A stretch of DNA of 64,000 nucleotides from contig NZ_JAPCHV010000015.1 of the NCBI RefSeq assembly GCF_026107645.2, positions 62,001 through 126,000 of the forward strand, in the 5' to 3' direction. This DNA comes from Flavobacterium sp. MFBS3-15 (GTDB lineage Bacteria > Bacteroidota > Bacteroidia > Flavobacteriales > Flavobacteriaceae). The position numbers were made by a program, and so were the translations under genes. This document shows positions 1-8,354 of this stretch, one piece after another. Position 1 is the first letter of the stretch; each line of letters opens with the position of its first letter. The notes beneath the pieces are model-generated. The model did no database searches. It was not told the origin of the DNA and saw only the letters and a program-made list of their open reading frames with translations.

Positions 1-1735
1 CAGCTTTTATATGATCCTCTTTCAGCATATGGGCAATCTTGTCGCTTATCTCCTGGTCGGTGAATGGCGCGTAGAACTCTTTCACATAGTTCACCACTTC
101 ATCATCCGGCAGGTTTTCCTGTGCTTTGGATTTTTTGTACACCTCTTCAATGATATGCTGCATCCCTTTTTCTTTCAAAAGCTGCTCTGCCGCACGGAAA
201 GCCACAAGCCCCTCGAGCTTGGCCATATCAATGCCATAACAATCGGGGTAGCGTATCTGAGGAGCTGAGGAGACAATGACTATGCGTTTTGGATTTAGCC
301 TGTCCATCATCTTAATGATGCTTTTTTTAAGGGTAGTCCCCCTAACAATGGAGTCGTCAATGATAACAAGATTGTCTTCCGGCCTGATAACCCCATAGGT
401 AACATCGTATACATGCTCTACAAGATCGTCACGGCTGCTGTCTTCGGTTATGAAAGTGCGCAGCTTAACGTCTTTTATTGCGATCTTTTCCGTTCGGATC
501 TTAACCGAAAGCAATTCTTTCAGTGTTTCCGCAGTAAGGGTATGCCTGTTTTCGAGTATGTGGTTGTTCTTTCTGTCATTTAAAAAGTCCTGTGCCGCCT
601 CTACCATCCCGAAAAATGAAGTCTCGGCCGTATTAGGTATGTATGAGAAGACTGCATTGTCTGTATCATCCTCTATGGCTTCCAGCACCTGTGGCAGCAC
701 TAGCCTGCCCAATTCCTTGCGTTCCCTGTATATTTCAGCATCGCTTCCCCTTGAGAAGTATATGCGCTCAAACGAACATGCTTTTTTGGTTACGGGCGGG
801 ATAATTTCCTGCACGCTTACATTACCATTCTTTTTAATGATGATGGCATTGCCGGGCTCGAGTTCCTGCACTTTTTCGAAGGGAACATTGAACACGGTTT
901 GTATTACCGGCCTTTCGGACGCTACTACTGCAATCTCATCGTCCTGGTAAAAATATGCCGGGCGTATACCTGCCGGGTCGCGGAATACAAAGCTGTCGCC
1001 GTGGCCCAAAAGTCCCGCCATGGCATAGCCGCCATCCCAAAACTTAGAGGCGCGTTTAAGTATCCTGGCAATATTCAGCCTTTCGGATATTACCGCCGAG
1101 GCTTCCTGCTTGGTATAACCTTCGTTCTTGCAGGTCTGGTAAAGCTCAGAGACTTCGTCATCCAGGAAGTGGCCAATATTCTCCATGATCGTAACGGTAT
1201 CGGCTAGTTCTTTTGGGTGCTGGCCCAGTTCTACAAGATTGTCAAACAGCTGTTTTACATTAGTCATGTTAAAGTTACCCGCCACGATAAGGTTGCGGTG
1301 CATCCAGTTGTTCTGCCTCAGGAACGGGTGTACGCTCTCGATGCTGTTCTTGCCGAATGTTCCGTAGCGTACATGACCCAAAAACAATTCGCCAATATAA
1401 GGAATGTGCTCCTTTTGCAGGGCTACGTTGTCGTTATATTCAGGGTGAATGGCCAGCTCTTCGTTTATCCGCTCGTTAATCTGGGCAAAGATGTCCTGTA
1501 TAGGCTGCTGCTGGTTCGACCGGACACGGCTGATATAGCGTTGGCCTGGCCGTACATCCATCTTGATGCTTGCAAAACCTGCACCATCCTGCCCACGGTT
1601 GTGCTGCTTTTCCATCAGCAGGTACATTTTCTGTATACCATAAAACGCCGAGCCGTACTTTTCCTTGTAATATTCCAAAGGCTTCAGCAGCCTTAATAGT
1701 GCGATGCCGCATTCGTGCTTGATAGCGTCACTCAT
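1..1735 (-). CDS. purF: amidophosphoribosyltransferase (partial, C-terminus off the left edge)
   Basis: First committed step of purine synthesis: converts PRPP and glutamine to phosphoribosylamine in the cytoplasm. Reading the minus strand from the ATG at 1735 gives 578 uninterrupted codons that run past base 1. The N-terminus MSDAIKHECGIALLRLL carries the class II amidotransferase cysteine at residue 9, so there is a short leader before it as in the Bacteroidota long form (about 630 residues). The QHNRGQDGAG segment and the PRPP-binding motif VIIDDSIVRGTTLKKSI are intact. It lies 67 bp downstream of the co-directional sugar kinase gene, with an intrinsic terminator in that gap and no obvious promoter of its own. 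The identity is certain; only the C-terminal end is unseen. Confidence 0.96.
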   Translation of the reverse strand, partial: MSDAIKHECGIALLRLLKPLEYYKEKYGSAFYGIQKMYLLMEKQHNRGQDGAGFASIKMDVRPGQRYISRVRSNQQQPIQDIFAQINERINEELAIHPEYNDNVALQKEHIPYIGELFLGHVRYGTFGKNSIESVHPFLRQNNWMHRNLIVAGNFNMTNVKQLFDNLVELGQHPKELADTVTIMENIGHFLDDEVSELYQTCKNEGYTKQEASAVISERLNIARILKRASKFWDGGYAMAGLLGHGDSFVFRDPAGIRPAYFYQDDEIAVVASERPVIQTVFNVPFEKVQELEPGNAIIIKKNGNVSVQEIIPPVTKKACSFERIYFSRGSDAEIYRERKELGRLVLPQVLEAIEDDTDNAVFSYIPNTAETSFFGMVEAAQDFLNDRKNNHILENRHTLTAETLKELLSVKIRTEKIAIKDVKLRTFITEDSSRDDLVEHVYDVTYGVIRPEDNLVIIDDSIVRGTTLKKSIIKMMDRLNPKRIVIVSSAPQIRYPDCYGIDMAKLEGLVAFRAAEQLLKEKGMQHIIEEVYKKSKAQENLPDDEVVNYVKEFYAPFTDQEISDKIAHMLKEDHIKA

Positions 1736-1771
1736 AGTTGTTGTATTGTCGTTGTTGTTGTTTTTATCATT

Positions 1772-1797
1772 AAAAAAAGGCCCGCAATGAGGCCTTT
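1772..1797 (-). terminator. intrinsic terminator after the PfkB kinase gene
   Basis: On the minus strand AAAGGCC and GGGCCTTT pair around a short loop and are followed directly by a run of T. It sits between the stop of the PfkB gene and the start of purF, only 37 bases before the purF ATG. Confidence 0.75.
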
Positions 1798-1802
1798 AAT
1801 TT

Positions 1803-2738
1803 TTATTCTTCTTCTTCAAGCGCAATTTCAAACTGCGTTAGCGATTTGAACTGTTGCAGGCGGTCCTGAACCTCTCCCTTTGTGAGCGTTTCCATTCGTT
1901 CGGTTCCGAATTTCTCCACACAGAATGATGCCAGGTTAGACGCGTAGATTATGCCATTCTTCATATTATCGAACGATACATTCTCGCTCTGCGCGATGTA
2001 GCCGGCAAATCCGCCGGCAAAGGTATCGCCCGCACCGGTAGGGTCAAATACTTCTTCAAGCGGCAGTGCCGGCGCAAAGAACACCTGCTTGTCGTTGAAC
2101 AGCAAGGCTCCGTGCTCCCCTTTTTTGATGACCACATATTTAGGGCCCATGGTGTGGATTTTGGCAGCTGCCTTAACCAGCGAATATTCGCCCGAAAGCT
2201 GGCGTGCCTCTTCGTCATTTATAGTTATCACATCCACACGCTTCATTACATCAAGCAATTCCGGCAGCGCGCAGTCCATCCAAAAGTTCATCGTGTCAAG
2301 CACTACAAGCTTTGGCTTGGCTGTCATCTGGTCCAGCACACCCGATTGTACAATTGGGTGCAGGTTACCCAACATTACTACATCGGCATCTTTAAAGTGC
2401 TCCGGAACAACCGGATTGAAATCAGCCAGCACGTTAAGCTCAGTCGACAACGTGTCGCGCGAATTCAGGTCGTTATGGTAGCGGCCGCTCCAAAAGAACG
2501 TTTTTCCGCCCGGCACTGTTTCCAGACCTGTAAGGTCGATGTTTTTGCTCTTGAGCAGGTCGATGTGCTTTTGGTCAAAATCATCTCCGATTACCGACAC
2601 TATGGCCGACTGTACTTTGAAAAATGAAGCCGAAAGGCCAATATAAGTTGCAGCGCCACCGAGTATTTTATCGGTTTTGCCGAATGGCGATTCAATAGCG
2701 TCATAAGCGACAGTGCCAACAATCAGTAATTTGTTCAT
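1803..2738 (-). CDS. PfkB-family carbohydrate/nucleoside kinase
   Basis: Predicted ATP-dependent kinase of the ribokinase/PfkB superfamily, 311 residues, which is normal for the family. The C-terminal signature DPTGAGDTFAGGFAGY holds the catalytic aspartate and anion hole, and the N-terminal region has the GGAATYIG glycine motif of the substrate lid. The substrate cannot be told from sequence; adenosine, ribose or fructose phosphate relatives are possible. Orthologues commonly sit beside purF in Flavobacterium, which hints at a nucleoside or ribose role (inference). A well-formed Bacteroidota promoter lies just upstream, and a terminator follows the stop. Confidence 0.88.
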   Translation of the reverse strand: MNKLLIVGTVAYDAIESPFGKTDKILGGAATYIGLSASFFKVQSAIVSVIGDDFDQKHIDLLKSKNIDLTGLETVPGGKTFFWSGRYHNDLNSRDTLSTELNVLADFNPVVPEHFKDADVVMLGNLHPIVQSGVLDQMTAKPKLVVLDTMNFWMDCALPELLDVMKRVDVITINDEEARQLSGEYSLVKAAAKIHTMGPKYVVIKKGEHGALLFNDKQVFFAPALPLEEVFDPTGAGDTFAGGFAGYIAQSENVSFDNMKNGIIYASNLASFCVEKFGTERMETLTKGEVQDRLQQFKSLTQFEIALEEEE

Positions 2739-2760
2739 AAAGGGTATGATTTTGAAGGCG

Positions 2761-2791
2761 CAAAGATAGTGTATAAGTTGGTGCGGTGCAA
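2761..2791 (-). promoter_or_regulatory. Bacteroidota-type promoter for the PfkB kinase gene
   Basis: On the minus strand TTG (2789-2791), 20 bases, then TATCTTTG (2761-2768), matching the TTG-N19..23-TAnnTTTG consensus of Bacteroidota sigma-ABfr promoters. It is 22 bases before the ATG at 2738. Confidence 0.75.
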
Positions 2792-2857
2792 GTTAAAACA
2801 ATCAAAGTGGCAAGCGGAATTTATTGGCTATTTGTGTATTTTTGGAAAAACACAGAA

Positions 2858-3442
2858 GTGAAAAAAGTATTGGCTCTTCTATTGATGATTTTGGTTACAG
2901 GATGCATTGACCATAAGGCGCAAGTCCCGCCGTTAAAGGAAATTCCAAAGGCAAGCAATGCTTTCCAAAATTTCCTGGCACAATTTCCCGGCCTCTCTTT
3001 TCCTATACAGGTAAAAGCATGCGGAGAGATGCCCGACCTTGAAATTTTAGATGGCGCGGCAAGCTATCCATACAACAGGAGGCCTGATTATATATTCGGT
3101 AAATTTAGCCTTAATGATGGCTGCGTAGCTGTAATAACATTTTCAACTGCGGACTGCATGCTGCCCATTCTCACAACTTATCACCCTGACGGTATTGAGA
3201 TTGACTCAAAACCCCTGGCAGTAGGGCAATGCTCTGACGGTCCATGCTACAAGTGCGAGGAAGTTTTGCAGATCGGCAAAGACTTAACGATCCGTGTGGC
3301 TGACACTATGCAAACCTTTGAATGCGATGAAGACGACCTGCCCAAAGGCGCGCCGATTACAACAACCATTGTGTATAAAGAAGGAAAAATTACACCTTCG
3401 GGAAGGATAGAAATTAGTAAGGAAAAGGAGAAGCAGCTTTGA
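2858..3442 (+). CDS. hypothetical lipoprotein
   Basis: Not recognised. The open frame extends back to 2786, but the GTG at 2858 gives a standard lipoprotein signal: basic VKK, hydrophobic stretch and lipobox LVTGC, leaving a 194-residue protein with the acylated cysteine near residue 15. The mature part has several further cysteines (in CGEMPD, DGCVAV, ADCML, GPCYKCEE) that could form disulphides in the periplasm. TATTTTTG just upstream of the GTG resembles a -7 box but would leave almost no leader, so the exact start is open. The next gene, 83 bp on, is also of unknown function. Confidence 0.6.
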   Translation: MKKVLALLLMILVTGCIDHKAQVPPLKEIPKASNAFQNFLAQFPGLSFPIQVKACGEMPDLEILDGAASYPYNRRPDYIFGKFSLNDGCVAVITFSTADCMLPILTTYHPDGIEIDSKPLAVGQCSDGPCYKCEEVLQIGKDLTIRVADTMQTFECDEDDLPKGAPITTTIVYKEGKITPSGRIEISKEKEKQL

Positions 3443-3525
3443 TATAGCCGAAAAATCTGTGCACAAGTGCTAAAACCCCGGTCATCCGCGTTCCTTTTTC
3501 ATACCTTTATGCTTTAAAGCAAATC

Positions 3526-3885
3526 ATGGAAAACCAAAAAGAAGAACAGGCGCAAAACGAGCCGGTAAAAAGCAAAAAGGAAGACTATACAGGCGGCTGG
3601 GGCATACTCCTGCTCGAGGTATTTTGGATTTTTATCGTACATCACCTCTACCCGGTATTTTCCGTATGGGCGTGGGGAATGGAAAAAGGCAGCTTTACTT
3701 TTACACAGACCAATTTTTACATTTATCTTGCCCTGATCGTGCTGCCACCTACCTTTTTGAATATTTTGAAATTCATCAGACAACGTAAAAAACAGCAGCC
3801 CATCGGGCGGTACATTACTGCCCAGGTTGTAGTACTCATTGTATTTACGGCGATTATTTTTGGGTCTTTTTCATGGGATTTTTAA
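3526..3885 (+). CDS. hypothetical inner-membrane protein
   Basis: 119 residues, not recognised. After a charged, lysine/glutamate-rich N-terminal tail of about 22 residues it has three predicted membrane segments (around residues 24-44, 64-82 and 97-115) separated by a basic loop containing RQRKKQQ. It lies between a lipoprotein and a DUF1444 gene on the same strand with gaps of 83 and 67 bp, so these could share a transcript, but nothing links them by function. Confidence 0.6.
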   Translation: MENQKEEQAQNEPVKSKKEDYTGGWGILLLEVFWIFIVHHLYPVFSVWAWGMEKGSFTFTQTNFYIYLALIVLPPTFLNILKFIRQRKKQQPIGRYITAQVVVLIVFTAIIFGSFSWDF

Positions 3886-3952
3886 GTTAGATTTTTGGAT
3901 ATGATTTTTAGATTGTCAGACATTCTATATATTTATCAAAAAAAATCATTCC

Positions 3953-4738
3953 ATGTTTTTCAGGCGAAAGAAACTCACCGAAACAGAATTTGCAAACAAA
4001 TTTGCCCAGGCGCTAAGGCAAAAGATAAAAGGCATAGACATAATTTCCATCAATGGGCTTGAAGTAGTCTCTAAACTTGATGATTCCGACGAGCATCGCC
4101 ATTTTCTCGACAACGCCTATATAGAGTACTCCCACGACACCAAAAAGCTAAAAGAAGTCATCGAGAAATATGCAAGTGTTTCAGCGGACTCTTTCCTGCC
4201 CAACGAGCCGGTAAGCCCGGAGAGCATTTTGCCTGTCATTAAAGGTAAGCAATTTATAAAGGGCCTTTTGGAAATCAATCCAAAGGCCGGGGCGCAACAG
4301 GTACTCGAGACATACAACTCCGATCTTGATATTTTTTACGTGGTCGATACCGAGCATGCCCTTCGCTACCTTACGAGCGATGAACAGGAGAAACTTGGCC
4401 TGGAGATGGATGAATTGCGTGAGCTTGCCATTCGCAACCTTGATAAATTTGATATACGCAGCCATGGTGAAGAAGGCTATTACATGATTACGGCCGGTGG
4501 TACCTATGAAGCCAGCATGATATTGCTCGACATTTGGAACAAAGGCAATTTTGACGTGAACGGCGATATCATCATCGGCATACCGGCACGCGACCTCCTT
4601 GTCGTTACCGGCAGCAAGGATTGGGCCAACCTGCATAAGATGTACGACCTCGTAAAAGAAGTCTCTGAAACAGGGAATTATTTAGTCTCTGATAAACTAT
4701 TTGAGCTGAAAGGTGACCGGTTTGAGGTGTTGGGTTAA
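3953..4738 (+). CDS. DUF1444 family protein (YtpQ-like)
   Basis: 261 residues, soluble, no signal peptide. The sequence from FRRKKLTETEFANKFAQAL through the central SPESILPVIKG segment to the end fits the DUF1444 family, whose Bacillus member is YtpQ; the biochemical role of the family is unknown. The C-terminal half contains GIPARDLLVVTGSKD, a hallmark stretch of this family. Recognition is by overall resemblance, not by catalytic residues. The gene starts about 30 bases after an AT-rich stretch and is followed 25 bp later by another unknown gene in the same direction. Confidence 0.7.
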   Translation: MFFRRKKLTETEFANKFAQALRQKIKGIDIISINGLEVVSKLDDSDEHRHFLDNAYIEYSHDTKKLKEVIEKYASVSADSFLPNEPVSPESILPVIKGKQFIKGLLEINPKAGAQQVLETYNSDLDIFYVVDTEHALRYLTSDEQEKLGLEMDELRELAIRNLDKFDIRSHGEEGYYMITAGGTYEASMILLDIWNKGNFDVNGDIIIGIPARDLLVVTGSKDWANLHKMYDLVKEVSETGNYLVSDKLFELKGDRFEVLG

Positions 4739-4763
4739 AAAAGTATCTAAAAAGTCTTAATCA

Positions 4764-5318
4764 ATGCAATATCAAAAATTAAAAAAGTGCATCGACAGTG
4801 GCAGATTGCAATTGAGGCGTGGCGAGGCTATACAGCACTACCTGATTGTTATTGCCTTAGCTGGTTTCTCAATATTGGGAATTTACATTATGTTTTCGGC
4901 GAAAGATGAAGATCAATTTGAAAGGTCTGTGATCTTCTTTATAATTAGTTGCCTTATCGGGCTTCTGTTTTTGTTTATACAATACAGAAGGCTGCGGTTT
5001 GTAATGATCGAAACCGAGCTTTCTCAGGATGAAATTGCTGAAGTGATCAACAAGGTTGCCATGAGATTAAACTGGAAACAAACATCAAAAGGCAAAAATT
5101 ATTATACTGCATCAACACCGACCAGCTTTTTGCAAGGCAGCTGGGGAGAGCAAATCACAATACTATTAAACGATAAAAAAGTCTACATAAACAGTATATG
5201 TGATCTTAAAAAACAATCATCTGTAACTGCCTTTGGCAGAAACAGAAAGAACGTTATCACATTTAAGCGGGAATTAAACCTTATTGAAATGGTCAAAAAA
5301 ACTGCTAAAAATCGCTAA
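4764..5318 (+). CDS. hypothetical two-pass membrane protein
   Basis: 184 residues, not recognised. Two hydrophobic segments near residues 27-45 and 56-73 form a hairpin, followed by a soluble domain of about 110 residues that contains SLQDEIAEVINKVA-like amphipathic helices and a basic stretch KKTAKNR at the end. This layout (short N-terminus, membrane hairpin, cytoplasmic domain) is common among small bacterial PH-like or YdbT-like proteins, but no motif settles the matter. It closes the plus-strand group that starts at 2858 and is followed by a strong hairpin terminator. Confidence 0.55.
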   Translation: MQYQKLKKCIDSGRLQLRRGEAIQHYLIVIALAGFSILGIYIMFSAKDEDQFERSVIFFIISCLIGLLFLFIQYRRLRFVMIETELSQDEIAEVINKVAMRLNWKQTSKGKNYYTASTPTSFLQGSWGEQITILLNDKKVYINSICDLKKQSSVTAFGRNRKNVITFKRELNLIEMVKKTAKNR

Positions 5319-5373
5319 GGGCCCATCTTTCGCCTATGCATCCACATTTAGCTTGAGGTATTGGGATAAAAAC

Positions 5374-5403
5374 AAGGCCATCCGTGCGGATGGCCTTTAT
5401 ATT
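5374..5403 (+). terminator. intrinsic terminator, probably bidirectional
   Basis: AAGGCCATCC and GGATGGCCTT form a perfect 10-bp stem with loop GTGC, followed by TATATTTT. It separates the plus-strand gene ending at 5318 from the convergent Bax inhibitor gene ending at 5452. Confidence 0.8.
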
Positions 5404-5451
5404 TTAATGGCTCAGGCAACCCCGAACCAATAACGCTAAACCCTAAACAAA

Positions 5452-6225
5452 TTAATCCCTTCCTGATATTTTAGCGAACAGCTTAAGGAACTCCATGTAT
5501 AGCCATACTAATGTAATCATTAGCCCCATGGCACCAAACCACTCCATGTATTTCGGCAGTCTCCTTTGTGCGCCCTGCTCAATCATATCGAAGTCAAGAA
5601 AAAGGGTGAGCGCCGCTACTACAATCACAAACACGCTGATACCGATGCTCATCAGCGAACTGTCCTGGAACGAATGCCCTACAAGGTAGTTGCCGGTAAA
5701 CATTGATATGATCCACGAGATAAGGTAATAGGTCATAATAGCAAGCACGGAGGCAATGACAACTGACTTAAATTGCTCTGTTACCTTCACTATCCCAAAC
5801 CTGTACAGCAGGAAGCAAACCATAAAGGTTACCAAAGTACCACCAACTGCCTTAAGCACAACCCCCGGGTACATAACTTCGAGCACGACGGAAATACCTC
5901 CTACAAACAGCCCTTTGAATACAGAATATGCGGGTGCCAGTACACCTGAATAATTCGGCTTAAAGCCGGCAATAATCACGATGATGAACCCGGTTATGCC
6001 ACCACCTAATGTAAGTGCATAGGGATGAACACCCTGGAACAGCATTAAATAACCTGCAAAGAATGCGCTCGTAACCAGTATAGCAAAAAGGAACATCGAT
6101 TTATTGATGGCACCTTTCACCGTCATGGTTTCATTTTGGCTTACAGCATAAGCATCTTCCTGCGCGCCATAGCGGGAGGTTGGCGAAAACGATTTGTTAT
6201 TAAAAAAAGGATTGCTTGATTTCAT
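5452..6225 (-). CDS. Bax inhibitor-1 / YccA family membrane protein
   Basis: 257 residues with seven hydrophobic segments after a soluble N-terminal tail of about 45 residues (NPFFNNKSFSPTSRYG). The run of membrane helices and the terminal segment ending in WLYMEFLKLFAKISGRD match the BI-1/YccA-like family of Bacteroidota and Actinobacteria. Family members are thought to be pH-sensitive calcium-leak channels or modulators of membrane proteases, but the bacterial role of this subgroup is unproven. It has its own promoter at 6246-6275, which abuts the terminator of the co-directional pyk gene. Confidence 0.85.
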   Translation of the reverse strand: MKSSNPFFNNKSFSPTSRYGAQEDAYAVSQNETMTVKGAINKSMFLFAILVTSAFFAGYLMLFQGVHPYALTLGGGITGFIIVIIAGFKPNYSGVLAPAYSVFKGLFVGGISVVLEVMYPGVVLKAVGGTLVTFMVCFLLYRFGIVKVTEQFKSVVIASVLAIMTYYLISWIISMFTGNYLVGHSFQDSSLMSIGISVFVIVVAALTLFLDFDMIEQGAQRRLPKYMEWFGAMGLMITLVWLYMEFLKLFAKISGRD

Positions 6226-6245
6226 AGTTTCAATAAAAATTTATC

Positions 6246-6275
6246 CAAATATAGTTTTTTCCTGACACAAAACAA
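6246..6275 (-). promoter_or_regulatory. promoter for the Bax inhibitor-like gene
   Basis: Minus strand: TTG (6273-6275), 19 bases, TATATTTG (6246-6253). The TTG lies within the T-rich tail of the pyk terminator, so transcription of pyk stops where this promoter begins. Confidence 0.7.
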
Positions 6276-6299
6276 AAAGCTGCCCCTGTGGGCAGCTTT
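6272..6299 (-). terminator. intrinsic terminator of pyk
   Basis: Minus strand: AAAGCTGCCC, loop ACAG, GGGCAGCTTT followed by TTGTTTTG. It lies 23 bases after the pyk stop codon. Confidence 0.8.
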
Positions 6300-6321
6300 C
6301 TTATATCAAAACAAATGCCAT

Positions 6322-7752
6322 TTAGTCGATTTCAGACACCCTCAGCGTATTTACCATTCCTTTGTCTGCCACAGGCATCGCAGCAAGGTTAATCAGTATG
6401 TCACCTTTTTCAACAAAACCTTTTTCCTTAGCCAGGTTGTTTACATCCTCAACCGTTTCGTCGGTGCTAAGGAAGGCATCATAATAGAAGGCCCTTACAC
6501 CCCAAAGCAGGTTGAGTTGCGTAAGTATCCTCTTATTTGACGTAAATACCAAAATATGCGATGCAGGCCTCCATGCAGAGATCTGGAATGCGGTATATCC
6601 CGAATTCGTTAGTGTACTTATCGCTTTCGCCTTGATGGTATTAGCCATTTGTGCCGCGTGGTAGCAAATGGATTTTGTGATGAAACGCTTCGTCCTTACC
6701 TGCGGAACATTTTGCGGAACGTGGATAAGCGGTGAATCTTCAACTGCCTCGATGATCTGGGTCATCTTCTCGATAACCTGCACCGGGTAATTACCTACCG
6801 ATGTTTCGCCCGAAAGCATTACCGCGTCGGCACCATCCATAACCGAGTTGGCTACATCATTAACCTCAGCACGGGTTGGCGTAAGGCTTGTAATCATGGT
6901 TTCCATCATCTGTGTGGCTACAATTACCGGTATGCGTGCTGTTTTGGCACGGTTGATAAGCTTCTTCTGGATAAGCGGCACTTCTTGTGCAGGCATTTCC
7001 ACACCAAGGTCGCCACGCGCTACCATCAGGCCATCGCAAAACGCAACGATCTTATCGATGTTCTCCACACCTTCAGGCTTTTCTATTTTAGCTATGATCG
7101 GAATTTTATGGTCAGAATGTTCTGAGATAAGGTCCTGTAGCTCTTCAAGGTCTTTAGGTGTCCTTACGAAAGAAAGTGCAATCCAGTCTACGCTGGCAGC
7201 GATGGCAAATTTAGCATCGCGGATATCCTTTTCAGTAAGGGCAGGAAGCGATACTTTAGTATTTGGAAGGTTTACCCCTTTTTTAGATTTCAATGGGCCA
7301 CCCTGTATCACAACCGCTTTAACACGGTCCTTTTTATTGGTTTCAAGCACTTCAAAAATAAGCTTGCCGTCATCAAGCAAAACCCTTTCACCTGCATTTA
7401 CATCGGCAGGGAAAGCTTTATAGTTCATGTATACGTTATCAGCTGTCCCTGGTACATCATCTGCAGTCTGAAAAATAACTGTATCACCTTTATTTACGAT
7501 AACATCCTCCTTCATCACCCCAACACGGAGCTTTGGTCCCTGAAGATCGGCAAGGATGGAAGTATTGTATCCAAATTCATCGTTAAGTCCGCGTATGATG
7601 TCGATGCGCTCCTGTACATCGGTGTAGTCGGCATGCGAAAAATTGATCCTGAATACATTTACACCGGCTTCGATCATGTCTTTGATCACTTCCCTTGTGC
7701 TGCAGGCAGGGCCTAATGTGGCTACAATTTTAGTTTTCTTGTTTGTCAACAT
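6322..7752 (-). CDS. pyk: pyruvate kinase
   Basis: Last step of glycolysis: phosphoenolpyruvate plus ADP to pyruvate plus ATP. 476 residues, the usual length. The start TKIVATLGPAC, the substrate-binding RINFSHA, the active-site segment PIIAKIEKPEGVENID with the conserved lysine, the metal-binding VARGDLGVEMP and the AEVNDVANSVMDGADAVML stretch are all intact. The C-terminal allosteric domain is present. It is the last gene of the acpP-fabF-rnc-IPExxxVDY-pyk series, starting 4 bp after its neighbour, and is followed by a good terminator. Confidence 0.97.
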   Translation of the reverse strand: MLTNKKTKIVATLGPACSTREVIKDMIEAGVNVFRINFSHADYTDVQERIDIIRGLNDEFGYNTSILADLQGPKLRVGVMKEDVIVNKGDTVIFQTADDVPGTADNVYMNYKAFPADVNAGERVLLDDGKLIFEVLETNKKDRVKAVVIQGGPLKSKKGVNLPNTKVSLPALTEKDIRDAKFAIAASVDWIALSFVRTPKDLEELQDLISEHSDHKIPIIAKIEKPEGVENIDKIVAFCDGLMVARGDLGVEMPAQEVPLIQKKLINRAKTARIPVIVATQMMETMITSLTPTRAEVNDVANSVMDGADAVMLSGETSVGNYPVQVIEKMTQIIEAVEDSPLIHVPQNVPQVRTKRFITKSICYHAAQMANTIKAKAISTLTNSGYTAFQISAWRPASHILVFTSNKRILTQLNLLWGVRAFYYDAFLSTDETVEDVNNLAKEKGFVEKGDILINLAAMPVADKGMVNTLRVSEID

Positions 7753-7756
7753 TCTC

Positions 7757-8239
7757 TTAAAAAATTAAGTTATTTTTCGATTTTAGTTTATTGTGGTCAA
7801 TAATATAAGCCGTTGTGATGTGTTTTACCGTCAGCAGGCTTCCTACTACGGTATCCAACGCAAAAACATCGGGCGTATTTTCTATTTTAAGTATATAATC
7901 CACTTTTTTGAGTTCGGGTAAGAGGAAAGTACTGGTTGCAACATTCATACCGGCTTGCCCGAACAGCGATTCTGATCCCGGCTGGGTTCCTACAATACTG
8001 TGCCTGTTCTGCACAAGGCTCCAAAGGGTATCGTTGCCGTCTTCGTAGGCAAACCTCGAAAAGCCGCTTTCGCCCCCGCGAATACTGTAGCTGATATCTT
8101 CAGCACTTTTTTCCAAAAGGATAGCAAGCTCCCTGTTAAGGAAATATGCCAGGCGGTAATCTTCAAGTGGGGAATGTATGGCAATCAATCCATAGTCGAT
8201 TGTAATGAAATCGTCGATCGATAATTTGTGAATAGCCAT
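7757..8239 (-). CDS. IPExxxVDY family protein
   Basis: 160 residues, no signal peptide or membrane segment. The sequence LLPELKKVDYILKIE near residue 105 is the local version of the motif that gives the Bacteroidota IPExxxVDY family its name. The family has no assigned function, but its members lie between rnc and pyk across Bacteroidetes, exactly as here. The gap to pyk is 4 bp, so the two are probably translated from one message. The 115-bp gap to rnc is AT-rich and holds TATATTTA-like sequences that could be a weak internal promoter. Confidence 0.8.
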   Translation of the reverse strand: MAIHKLSIDDFITIDYGLIAIHSPLEDYRLAYFLNRELAILLEKSAEDISYSIRGGESGFSRFAYEDGNDTLWSLVQNRHSIVGTQPGSESLFGQAGMNVATSTFLLPELKKVDYILKIENTPDVFALDTVVGSLLTVKHITTAYIIDHNKLKSKNNLIF

Positions 8240-8354
8240 ACGAAGTATCCAAATAAGCCGTAAATATACTGCATATAACTCAGAATATGTGAAGAAAAAT
8301 TAAACTTTATGTAAATTTTTTCACGAAAACGTTTGAGTAAACTATTAACTTGTG

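Noticed and set aside
1476..1712. A 78-codon minus-strand frame at the left end
   Set aside because: It is out of frame with purF, which reads without interruption from 1735 to the left edge.
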